From Candidatus Thioglobus perditus (GTDB lineage: Bacteria > Pseudomonadota > Gammaproteobacteria > PS1 > Pseudothioglobaceae), in the NCBI GenBank assembly GCA_002909145.1, contig PNQY01000062.1, positions 1-64,000 on the forward strand: a DNA stretch of 64,000 nt. Direction: 5' to 3'. Shown here piece after piece: positions 40,850 through 48,372 of this stretch (position 1 is the first letter of the stretch; each line of letters begins with the position of its first letter). The translations under genes and the position numbers were made by a program. The notes beneath the pieces are model-generated. The model saw only the letters and a list, made by a program, of their open reading frames with translations, did not search any database and was not told the DNA's origin.

Positions 40850-40862
40850 TTGGTAAGACCAT
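40850..40862 (+). promoter_or_regulatory. Candidate FadR/LldR-type operator before the regulator gene
   Basis: TTGGTAAGACCAT is a near-perfect TTGGT-N3-ACCAA palindrome 46 bp before the GntR-family ATG. Together with 40726-40738 it gives one site for each divergent transcript, suggesting autoregulation. Confidence 0.6.
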
Positions 40863-40907
40863 ATAACTGAAAGAAATAATATAACAATGTAAGGGAACTA
40901 TATAGTA

Positions 40908-41684
40908 ATGAAAGAAGTCACAGTAGATAAAAAAGGTACCGTTGCAGAAAGTGTTGTTGAAAAGTTAGAGTCTTTGATTTTGAATGGTGTGCTAAGGACT
41001 GGAGACAAGCTACCATCAGAAAGAGCATTGTCTGAAAAATTAGGCGTGTCCAGACCTTCTCTTAGGGAGGCAAAACAAATACTTGTTTATAAAGGTATTC
41101 TGAGAACCACACAGGGTGGCGGTACTTATGTAGAGAAAACATTAGGTTCTGAGTTGTCTGATCCATTGCTTGACCTTCTTCAAAATAATGCAAATGCTAG
41201 TTACGATATTTTAGAGATGAGATGTGCTCTAGATAGTTTGGCTGCATACTCTGCTGCGCAGCGCGCTACAAGGGAAGATAAAGAAAAAATTAAGAAAGCT
41301 TATGCAACCTTAGAGAGATTGCACAATACAAAAGATTGTAGTTCGTCCGATGAAGCTGAAGCAGATGCATTTTTCCATCTATCTATTGTTGAAGCCTCCC
41401 ATAATGTTATTTTATTACTCATTATGAGAAGATTATTTAAAGCATTAAGAAGTAGTATCAGAAATAATTTAAAGTTGTTTTATGCTAAAAGTGAAATTGC
41501 AGGACCGCTACATGATCAGCATTACAGACTAATGAAAGCTGTTATTGATGGCCGAGCAACAGATGCTAGAGATTTTGCTAAGGCTCACCTGAAATTTGTT
41601 GATCAATCTATTCATGAATTAGACCTAGAAGCTCAGAGGCTAAATAGGCATAAATCACAAAACTCACTTCTTGGTGACTTCTAA
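40908..41684 (+). CDS. GntR-family regulator, FadR/LldR (FCD) subfamily
   Basis: 258 residues. Winged helix-turn-helix at about 10-75 with GDKLPSERALSEKLGVSRPSLREAKQIL and GGGTYV; all-helical FCD ligand domain at about 95-240 with EMRCALDSLAAYSAA, FHLSIVEASHN and HDQHYRLMKAVIDG, whose histidines usually bind a metal and a carboxylate effector. Divergent from the TRAP genes and 34 bp before the FMN dehydrogenase gene, it is likely the local lactate/glycolate-responsive repressor. Two matching operators stand in the intergenic region. Confidence 0.92.
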   Translation: MKEVTVDKKGTVAESVVEKLESLILNGVLRTGDKLPSERALSEKLGVSRPSLREAKQILVYKGILRTTQGGGTYVEKTLGSELSDPLLDLLQNNANASYDILEMRCALDSLAAYSAAQRATREDKEKIKKAYATLERLHNTKDCSSSDEAEADAFFHLSIVEASHNVILLLIMRRLFKALRSSIRNNLKLFYAKSEIAGPLHDQHYRLMKAVIDGRATDARDFAKAHLKFVDQSIHELDLEAQRLNRHKSQNSLLGDF

Positions 41685-41718
41685 ATATTAAAACACATAA
41701 CAAACGGAGATAAAAATT

Positions 41719-42867
41719 ATGGCGGATTATTTTAATAGTAACTATCCTAGCGTTGATGCGCTTCGTATAAAAGCAAAAGAGCGCATGCCAAAGTTTGCGT
41801 TTGAATATTTGGATGGCGGATGCTTTTCTGAAATAAATTTACAGCGCAATACGCAAGAGATTAGAGATGTTCAATTGCAGCCATACTATCTCCGTGATTA
41901 CGATAGCGCAAATATGAAAACTGAATTGTTTGGTGAAACTTATGATGCACCTTTTGGTATGTCGCCTATTGGTCTTCAGGGTTTAATGTGGCCAAAATCT
42001 TGTGAAATTCTTGCACAGGCATCAGTCGATCACAATATTCCTTTTGTGCTTTCTACTGTTGGCACTGCAAGTATTGAGACAGTATCAGATATTACAGATG
42101 GTAAGTTCTGGTTTCAACTATACCATCCAGCTGAGAACGAGTTAAGAGACAAGTTACTTAGTCGCGCTTGGGATGCTGGATGTAGGACACTGGTAATTTT
42201 AGCTGATACACCTACATTTGCTTATCGACCTAAGGAGATAAAGAATGGGCTATCTATTCCGCCTAGAATGACAGCCGATAACATATTGCAAATGTGTACC
42301 CATCCTACGTGGTCGTTATCACAACTTATGTCCGGATCTCCAGAATTTAAAACAATGAAGTCATATATTCCAAAAGGTTTGAATATGAAGCATCTGGCGC
42401 AGTTTATGGATAAAAATTTCTCAGGGCGTTTGACCCAAGACAAAATTAAAGCGTTAAGGGATTCATGGAAGGGGAATTTAGTAATCAAAGGAATTGTAAA
42501 TCCTGAAGAGGCGGATATCGCTGTTAAGCTAGGACTTGATGGTTTGATTGTGTCTAACCATGGAGGTCGTCAACTTGATAGTGGTCAGTCTACAATTGCT
42601 GCACTTAAGACATTACAAGAATATAAAGGAAAAATTAAAATTATGATGGATGGTGGATTGCGTTCAGGAGCTGACATTGCAAATTCATTAGCCTCTGGTG
42701 CAGAGTTTACCTTTTTAGGTAGGGCGCCAATGTATGGCGTTGGTGCGCTCGGAAGTAAAGGTGGAGACCATACCTTTACAATGCTCAAACAGCAGTTGCA
42801 ACAAGTTATGCAACAAGTTGCATGTGAACAAGTGCAAGATTTTACAAACCATTTGATTAGTGAATGA
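41719..42867 (+). CDS. FMN-dependent alpha-hydroxyacid dehydrogenase (LldD/glycolate oxidase family)
   Basis: Oxidises an L-2-hydroxyacid to the 2-oxoacid with electrons passed to FMN. 382-residue TIM barrel: FEYLDGGCFSE, APFGMSPIGLQGL, LVILADTP, LVIKGI with the FMN lysine, catalytic H281 in SNHGGRQLD and MDGGLRSGADI. The usual DxPxxGxRxxD segment reads DTPTFAYRPKEIKNG, an altered loop. It is most like L-lactate dehydrogenase LldD, but glycolate or mandelate cannot be excluded. It overlaps the rhodanese gene by four bases. GGAG lies before the ATG. Confidence 0.9.
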   Translation: MADYFNSNYPSVDALRIKAKERMPKFAFEYLDGGCFSEINLQRNTQEIRDVQLQPYYLRDYDSANMKTELFGETYDAPFGMSPIGLQGLMWPKSCEILAQASVDHNIPFVLSTVGTASIETVSDITDGKFWFQLYHPAENELRDKLLSRAWDAGCRTLVILADTPTFAYRPKEIKNGLSIPPRMTADNILQMCTHPTWSLSQLMSGSPEFKTMKSYIPKGLNMKHLAQFMDKNFSGRLTQDKIKALRDSWKGNLVIKGIVNPEEADIAVKLGLDGLIVSNHGGRQLDSGQSTIAALKTLQEYKGKIKIMMDGGLRSGADIANSLASGAEFTFLGRAPMYGVGALGSKGGDHTFTMLKQQLQQVMQQVACEQVQDFTNHLISE

Positions 42868-43271
42868 GTAAATTAATACAGTACCTTCCAAAGAAGGCGT
42901 ATGAGCGACTAAAGGCCAGCAAAGATGCAATCTTGATTGATGTTCGTTGTGAGGCGGAAAACAAATTCGTGGGTCGTCCTATAGACTGCATACTTGTGCC
43001 TTGGCTGGATGAACCTGACTGGGAGCCAAGTCCAAAAGACTTTATAGCCGCTGTTAAGCGATTTATTGGTGACAAAGCTCTAAGCGCTGAGATTATCCTT
43101 ATTTGTCGTAGTGGTTACCGTTCTGATGATGCAGGTAGATGCTTACTTGAAAATGGTTTCACTAACGTGGCCCATGTGGTTAGTGGCTTTGAGGGCGACC
43201 TAGATGAGGAAGATCAGCGTGGAAATTTGAATGGCTGGCGCCATGACGGTATGCCTTGGAATCAGTGTTAA
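42864..43271 (+). CDS. Rhodanese-like sulfurtransferase, single domain
   Basis: 135 residues. A rhodanese fold with AILIDVRCEAEN near 23 and catalytic C81 in the loop LICRSGYRSDDAG; the N-terminal MSKLIQYLPKKAYERLKAS is a distinctive lead-in. The C-terminal ...HVVSGFEGDLDEE...NGWRHDGMPW is normal for PspE/GlpE-type proteins. Cytoplasmic, no signal. It is translationally coupled to the FMN dehydrogenase. The N-terminal 30 residues reappear in a broken copy at 48274-48372. Confidence 0.9.
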   Translation: MSKLIQYLPKKAYERLKASKDAILIDVRCEAENKFVGRPIDCILVPWLDEPDWEPSPKDFIAAVKRFIGDKALSAEIILICRSGYRSDDAGRCLLENGFTNVAHVVSGFEGDLDEEDQRGNLNGWRHDGMPWNQC

Positions 43272-43352
43272 TAAAGTATTGCTTACTCCATAGTTAATTC
43301 CGCAAACATCACAAGGGTATTCTTAATAAGACTTTGATTATAATTCTAAAGC

Positions 43353-44786
43353 ATGAAATTTATAGATGAATTACTGCGCGAACTGCCAGAAGACATAGTT
43401 TTAATTGGTGAGGAAAATACACGCCCATACGAATGTGATGCATTAACCATTTATCGTCAAAAGCCACTAGCAATAGTGTTGCCGAGAAATGTAGAGCAGA
43501 TTAAATATGTTTTAAAAATCTGTAAAGATAATAAAATTCCCATCGTAACTCGTGGAGCCGGTACAGGGTTGTCAGGTGGTGCGTTGCCCCTTGAGGGTTG
43601 TGTGGTGTTAGGTTTGTCTAAGATGGATAAAATTCATTCAATAGATCCTAAAAGAGCTGTTGCTACAGTTGATCCAGGTGTGCGTAATTTAGCAATTAGT
43701 GAAGCTGTTGAGTCTCATGGACTGTATTTTGCTCCAGACCCTTCATCACAGATTGCTTGTACAATTGGTGGCAATATTGCTGAAAATGCAGGGGGTGTTC
43801 ATTGTTTAAAATATGGTTTAACAGTAAATAATATTCAAAGCATCACCATGCTAACACTTGATGGTCAAGAATATAAACTTTCTCGTGAAGATAAAGGGCT
43901 TGGCCTATTAGCTCTGATGAATGGTTCAGAGGGGCTCTTGGGTGTTATCACTCAAGTCGAAGTTAAGCTTATGAAGAAACCCATTTTTGCTAAATTAATT
44001 ATGGCCGGGTTTGATAGTGTTGCAGATTGTGCTAATGCTGTTACATTAATTATCAAGTCAGGAATTATTCCAGCAGGCTTAGAGATGATGGATTCGTTTG
44101 CAATTCAAGCCTCAGAAGAGTTTACTCATGCAGGGTACCCGGTTGATGCGAGAGCATTATTGTTGTGTGAACTTGATGGTGACAAAGAACAGGTTGAGAT
44201 TGAAATTAATCAAATAAAGGAGTTGTTGTCAAATGCAAGTACACTAAAGGTATCTGCAGACGAAGCAGAACGGCTACTATTATGGAAAGGTCGCAAATCT
44301 GCCTTTCCTGCGGTAGGCAAGCTTTCTCCTGATTATTATTGTATTGATGGAACTATACCCAAGCGACACTTGGCAAGTGTTTTGGAGCAAATCAGCAAAT
44401 GGTCGGATCAATATAAGTTACGAGTAGCCAACGTTTTTCACGCAGGAGATGGCAATTTACATCCACTTATACTTTATGATGCATCAGTCGAGGGCGAAGT
44501 AGAAAAAACTGAAGCTTTTGGTTTGGAGATATTGAAGTTGTGCGTTGAAGTGGGCGGAACAATTACAGGGGAGCATGGTGTCGGCATTGAAAAACTTGAT
44601 GGTATGTGTCATCAGTACAATGACCAAGAGCTAAGTGTTTTTCATCAGATAAAAAAAGTATTTGATCCGGATGAATTATTAAACCCTGGGAAAGCAATAC
44701 CAGTATTGCACCGTTGTGTAGAGTTGGGTCGCAAAATGCATCCGCATAATGGTAATTTACCACAGCCAGAATTAGAGAATATTTAA
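43353..44786 (+). CDS. glcD: Glycolate oxidase subunit GlcD (FAD-linked D-2-hydroxyacid dehydrogenase)
   Basis: 477 residues. PCMH FAD-binding domain with PIVTRGAGTGLSGGALP, DPSSQIACTIGGNIAENAGG and GSEGLLGVITQ; C-terminal FAD-oxidase domain with VFHAGDGNLHP, TITGEHGVGIEK and FDPDELLNPGK, all canonical. With GlcE and GlcF it oxidises glycolate or D-lactate and passes electrons to quinone. A TATAAT at 43339-43344 lies 8 bp before the ATG with no Shine-Dalgarno site, so the mRNA may be leaderless or nearly so. It is followed 1 bp later by glcE. Confidence 0.95.
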   Translation: MKFIDELLRELPEDIVLIGEENTRPYECDALTIYRQKPLAIVLPRNVEQIKYVLKICKDNKIPIVTRGAGTGLSGGALPLEGCVVLGLSKMDKIHSIDPKRAVATVDPGVRNLAISEAVESHGLYFAPDPSSQIACTIGGNIAENAGGVHCLKYGLTVNNIQSITMLTLDGQEYKLSREDKGLGLLALMNGSEGLLGVITQVEVKLMKKPIFAKLIMAGFDSVADCANAVTLIIKSGIIPAGLEMMDSFAIQASEEFTHAGYPVDARALLLCELDGDKEQVEIEINQIKELLSNASTLKVSADEAERLLLWKGRKSAFPAVGKLSPDYYCIDGTIPKRHLASVLEQISKWSDQYKLRVANVFHAGDGNLHPLILYDASVEGEVEKTEAFGLEILKLCVEVGGTITGEHGVGIEKLDGMCHQYNDQELSVFHQIKKVFDPDELLNPGKAIPVLHRCVELGRKMHPHNGNLPQPELENI

Positions 44787-44787
44787 T

Positions 44788-45348
44788 ATGAATTCTATCA
44801 GCGAATTTCAACATTTTATTAAGCAACACGATCAACTTCATATTGGGACTGAGTCTGACAATACAGCGCCGTGTCTTAATATATCTGGATACAGTGGTGT
44901 GGTTGAATATTTACCCGAAGAGTTGGTAATAACACTAAGAGCGGGCACAACAATTAGGCAAGTAAATGCTATTTTAGGAGATCAAAACCAAGCGCTTATA
45001 TTTCAAATTAAGGATCTTGATCAAACCATAGGAGAAGTTTTTTCGTGCTCTGGAGCGCAGTTTTCTGATAGCGTACTAGGTGTGCAAATAATAAATGGTA
45101 ATGGCGAGGTGATGAATTTTGGTGGACGAGTATTAAAAAATGTTGCAGGTTATGATGTATCTCGAATGCTGGTGGGGTCTCAAGGTAAACTTGCTTTGAT
45201 TACTGAAGTTAGTTTAAAAGTATTACCAAAAAAATTTGCATTAGAATTTTACGAGGGCGTATCCGAATCAGGCAAACGTTCTGAGCTTGACAAACGATTA
45301 TTTGATGGTTTGAAAAAAATATTCGACCCGAAGGGGGTTTTTGTTTAA
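44788..45348 (+). CDS. glcE: Shortened GlcE-like FAD-binding subunit
   Basis: 186 residues against about 350 in E. coli GlcE. The FAD-binding part is complete: ISGYSGVVEYLPEELVITLRAGTTI, VLGVQIINGNGEVMNFGGRVLKNVAGYDVSRMLVGSQGKLALITEVSLKVLP. The normal ~150-residue middle is absent, and the text goes directly to LDKRLFDGLKKIFDPKGVFV, which matches the family's C-terminal end. No frameshift or stop is visible and the gene is coupled on both sides, so this is an in-frame deletion with a likely functional remnant. Confidence 0.88.
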   Translation: MNSISEFQHFIKQHDQLHIGTESDNTAPCLNISGYSGVVEYLPEELVITLRAGTTIRQVNAILGDQNQALIFQIKDLDQTIGEVFSCSGAQFSDSVLGVQIINGNGEVMNFGGRVLKNVAGYDVSRMLVGSQGKLALITEVSLKVLPKKFALEFYEGVSESGKRSELDKRLFDGLKKIFDPKGVFV

Positions 45349-46493
45349 TGATAAATTCAATAAAACCAGACTTATTGTCAACATTAAATGCGAATAAGGC
45401 TACTGATGTAATTAATACATGTGTGCACTGTGGATTTTGTTTGGCAACTTGCCCAACATATTTGTTGTTAGGTAATGAGCTTGACTCGCCAAGAGGTCGA
45501 ATATATTTAATAAAGTCAGCCTTAGAAGGTAATTATTCGAGCAAAGACACCTTAAATCATTTAGATAAATGTTTAACTTGCCGTTCTTGTGAGACTACTT
45601 GTCCTTCAGGGGTGGGATATGCCGAGCTGCTTGATGTTGGTCGTGAATTCTTAGAGCAGAAGCGACCGCTATGGCAAAAAGCTTTTCGTTACGGCGTACG
45701 CAAGCTGTTGACCAATCCTGTATTATTTAATCCAGTTGGATTCTTAAGCCGACACTCAAAAGTTAATAATCCATTATTAACGCCTAATAAGAATGCGGAA
45801 AAAGTGCTACTTTTAGGTGGCTGTGTTCAGCCAGTTTTGGCGCCAAATATTAATCAAAGTATAAAAAATATTTTGGTAAAAATAGGTTTTGAAGCTATTG
45901 AAACGCCACAAAGTGAGTGCTGTGGTGCGGTAGACCATCACTTGAGTGCAACCAAAGAGTCGATGGCTAAAGTTAAGAAAAATATTGACAGGTGGCTGTC
46001 TATTAATACGGATGTAATTATTTCAAGCGCAAGTGGTTGCGGATTAATGGTTAAGGATTACCCATCTTTATTTGATAAGTCAGATCCTTATTACCGAAAA
46101 GCACAGCAAGTATCTAATAAAACTAAGGATATTGTCGAATTTTTGAGTGATAAAGATTTAACTCAGCTTAATTTAGAGAAGGCGGACATTGTTTATCATG
46201 ACCCTTGCACATTGCAACACGGGCAAAAGCTAGGTGGGGCGGTTGAGTCCATTTTAAAAAAACTAGGTTATATGCCGTCTGCAGTTCAAGATTCACATCT
46301 TTGTTGTGGGTCTGCAGGTACATATTCTATATTCCAACCAAAATTATCAAAACAACTAAAAACTAACAAGTTAAACAATCTTATGGCATCGAGCCCACAG
46401 ATAATTGTGACAGCTAATATTGGATGTTTAATGCATTTGCAAAAAGACAGTAAAATTCCGGTCAAACATTGGGTAGAACTATTGGATAATTAG
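45348..46493 (+). CDS. glcF: Glycolate oxidase iron-sulfur subunit
   Basis: 381 residues. Two 4Fe-4S motifs near the N terminus (CVHCGFCLATCP and CLTCRSCETTCP) and two CCG domains (GGCVQP ... SECCGAVDHH; HDPCTLQHGQ ... HLCCGSAGTYS), which pass electrons from GlcD to the quinone pool. Starts in a TAATG overlap with glcE. After the stop come 24 bp to rlmD, so the hydroxyacid transcript may continue. Confidence 0.95.
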   Translation: MINSIKPDLLSTLNANKATDVINTCVHCGFCLATCPTYLLLGNELDSPRGRIYLIKSALEGNYSSKDTLNHLDKCLTCRSCETTCPSGVGYAELLDVGREFLEQKRPLWQKAFRYGVRKLLTNPVLFNPVGFLSRHSKVNNPLLTPNKNAEKVLLLGGCVQPVLAPNINQSIKNILVKIGFEAIETPQSECCGAVDHHLSATKESMAKVKKNIDRWLSINTDVIISSASGCGLMVKDYPSLFDKSDPYYRKAQQVSNKTKDIVEFLSDKDLTQLNLEKADIVYHDPCTLQHGQKLGGAVESILKKLGYMPSAVQDSHLCCGSAGTYSIFQPKLSKQLKTNKLNNLMASSPQIIVTANIGCLMHLQKDSKIPVKHWVELLDN

Positions 46494-46517
46494 CCTAATT
46501 AATTATCTGGACGCACC

Positions 46518-47834
46518 ATGGGTCGAAGAAGAAAACCAAAGGCTAGAACTTACGAATTAGATATAGAGTCACTTTCGCACGAAGGTCGCGGTATTGCACA
46601 CCTTGATGAAAAAGTAATTTTTGTATCAGGAGCCCTTCCAGGTGAAAAAGTTATTGCAGATCGTACATTTTCTCGTGCAAAATTTGAAGAAGCCGATGTT
46701 AAAGAGGTTTTAAGCCCCGCTGCTAATCGCATCACACCAAAGTGTGAAGTGTTTGGTATTTGTGGTGGTTGTTCATTCCAGCACTTATCTAGCAAGGACC
46801 AAATAGCTGCTAAGGGTGAGTGGCTAAAAGATGCACTTATGGGTCAGGCAAAGGCCGAACCTAAAAACTGGCTTGAGCCTTTACAAGTTCAGAGTTGGGG
46901 TTATCGTCGAAAAGCTAGGCTTGGTGTTCGCTATGTTGCTAAAAAAGAAAAGGTCTTGGTTGGCTTTAGAGAAAAAAAATCTGGTTTTATTACCAATATG
47001 AGTCGTTGCGAAGTTCTACATCCTTCTTTGGGCGACAATTTAGAAGTGCTTGCAAATGCCATCGAACGCCTTTCAATTAAATCACAGGTGCCACAAATTG
47101 AAGTGGCTGTTGCTGAAAGTAGTACCGTGCTAATCTTAAGGCATCTTGAGCCATTGACGGCAAAAGATGAGCAAATTTTGCTAGATTGTGCTAATGAGCT
47201 AGATGTTACTTTTTATACTCAAAGTGGTGGTGAAGATACAGTCAAGCCGTTAGATAAGCCCGCTATTCTTACTTATTCTCATCCTGATCATAGTATTGAA
47301 ATGGAGTTTTTACCTACAGATTTTACTCAAGTAAATTTTAAACTAAATCAAAAGATGATTAATCTAGCAACTGATATGCTTGAGTTAGATGATACTGATG
47401 AAGTAATTGATTTATTCTGTGGTTTGGGCAACTTTACCTTGCCAATTGCACGTCATGCTAAACATGTTGTTGGTGTTGAGGGTGATTTGGGTTTGATTGA
47501 GCGTGCTAAATACAACGCTGAGAAAAACTCTATTACTAATGCTGATTTTTATAAGGCGGACTTATTTAAAGAGGTTAATGGTTTTCAGTGGTTTAGGGGC
47601 AAGACTTATAATAAAGCGCTTATTGATCCCGCTAGATCTGGTGCAATTGAAATTGTAGAATTGCTACCCAAATTAGGTGTTAAAAGACTAGTATACGTAT
47701 CTTGTAATCCTGCGACTTTAGCGCGTGATACAGCTAAGCTGATAGAGCTTGGATACACATTAGAGACGGCTGGAGTTATGGATATGTTTCCACAAACAGC
47801 ACATGTTGAATCTATTGCGCTATTTACTCGATGA
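46518..47834 (+). CDS. rlmD: 23S rRNA (uracil-1939-C5)-methyltransferase
   Basis: SAM-dependent methyltransferase with a TRAM domain (residues ~10-65: ESLSHEGRGIAHL...). Iron-sulfur ligands C76, C82, C85 (CEVFGICGGC) and C164. Rossmann part has DLFCGLGNFTLP, VGVEGD and the nucleophile C396 in VSCNPATLARD. 438 residues, as in E. coli. The L,D-transpeptidase gene overlaps its end by four bases. Confidence 0.96.
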   Translation: MGRRRKPKARTYELDIESLSHEGRGIAHLDEKVIFVSGALPGEKVIADRTFSRAKFEEADVKEVLSPAANRITPKCEVFGICGGCSFQHLSSKDQIAAKGEWLKDALMGQAKAEPKNWLEPLQVQSWGYRRKARLGVRYVAKKEKVLVGFREKKSGFITNMSRCEVLHPSLGDNLEVLANAIERLSIKSQVPQIEVAVAESSTVLILRHLEPLTAKDEQILLDCANELDVTFYTQSGGEDTVKPLDKPAILTYSHPDHSIEMEFLPTDFTQVNFKLNQKMINLATDMLELDDTDEVIDLFCGLGNFTLPIARHAKHVVGVEGDLGLIERAKYNAEKNSITNADFYKADLFKEVNGFQWFRGKTYNKALIDPARSGAIEIVELLPKLGVKRLVYVSCNPATLARDTAKLIELGYTLETAGVMDMFPQTAHVESIALFTR

Positions 47835-48277
47835 TAGTTATAAATATCAACAAGCAAACGCTTGAACACAAAGGCAAGTCTTATTTAATTAGTAGTGCGA
47901 AAAATGGTGTGGGTGAGACTGAGGGCTCATTTTGCACGCCTACTGGAAATTTTAAGGTTGCCGAAAAAATAGGTGACAAGCTAAAAGTTGGATCAGTACT
48001 TGTTGGTAGGGTTGCAACTGGTGAGGTGTATTCAAAACAATTGTTTGACCAGTATCCTAATAAAGACTGGATTCTAACTCGAATACTGTGGCTAGATGGC
48101 ACTGATGAGCACAATAGAAACACAAAAGACAGATATATTTATATCCACGGGTCACCTGATGAATTTACTATGGGAGAAGTGGGGTCAAAAGGGTGTATTC
48201 GCATGCATAATAAAGATGTGATTGAGTTATTTGATCATGTTCAAATTGGTGAAGATGTTGCTATAATTGAAAAATGA
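47831..48277 (+). CDS. L,D-transpeptidase (YkuD family), no signal peptide
   Basis: 148 residues with the YkuD active-site pattern: IHGSP, later SKGCIRMH with nucleophile C122. Members cross-link or trim peptidoglycan stem peptides. This one begins MIVININKQTLEHKGKSYLIS without a leader, like the short YkuD subgroup of gammaproteobacteria whose export is unclear. It is grouped with ampG and nagZ, supporting a peptidoglycan role. The stop overlaps (ATGA) the start of a rhodanese remnant. Confidence 0.9.
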   Translation: MIVININKQTLEHKGKSYLISSAKNGVGETEGSFCTPTGNFKVAEKIGDKLKVGSVLVGRVATGEVYSKQLFDQYPNKDWILTRILWLDGTDEHNRNTKDRYIYIHGSPDEFTMGEVGSKGCIRMHNKDVIELFDHVQIGEDVAIIEK

Positions 48278-48372
48278 ATAAGTTAGTACAAAACTTGCCA
48301 AAGAAAGCTTATGGGCGTTTACAAACGAATCTTGATGCGTTTTTAATTGATATTCGTTGGATTCAATGCTAG
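48274..48372 (+). pseudogene. N-terminal remnant of a rhodanese gene
   Basis: A 32-codon frame, too short to be called automatically, begins with ATG in a four-base overlap with the transpeptidase stop. Its product (MNKLVQNLPKKAYGRL... ending FLIDIRWIQC) aligns with the first 32 residues of the intact rhodanese at 42864: shared K-L-Q-LPKKAY-RL and LIDVR/LIDIR. After IDIR the similarity stops and a TAG follows, with the catalytic domain missing. The ampG start overlaps its end. It is therefore a truncated duplicate; whether the short peptide is still made is unknown. Confidence 0.75.
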
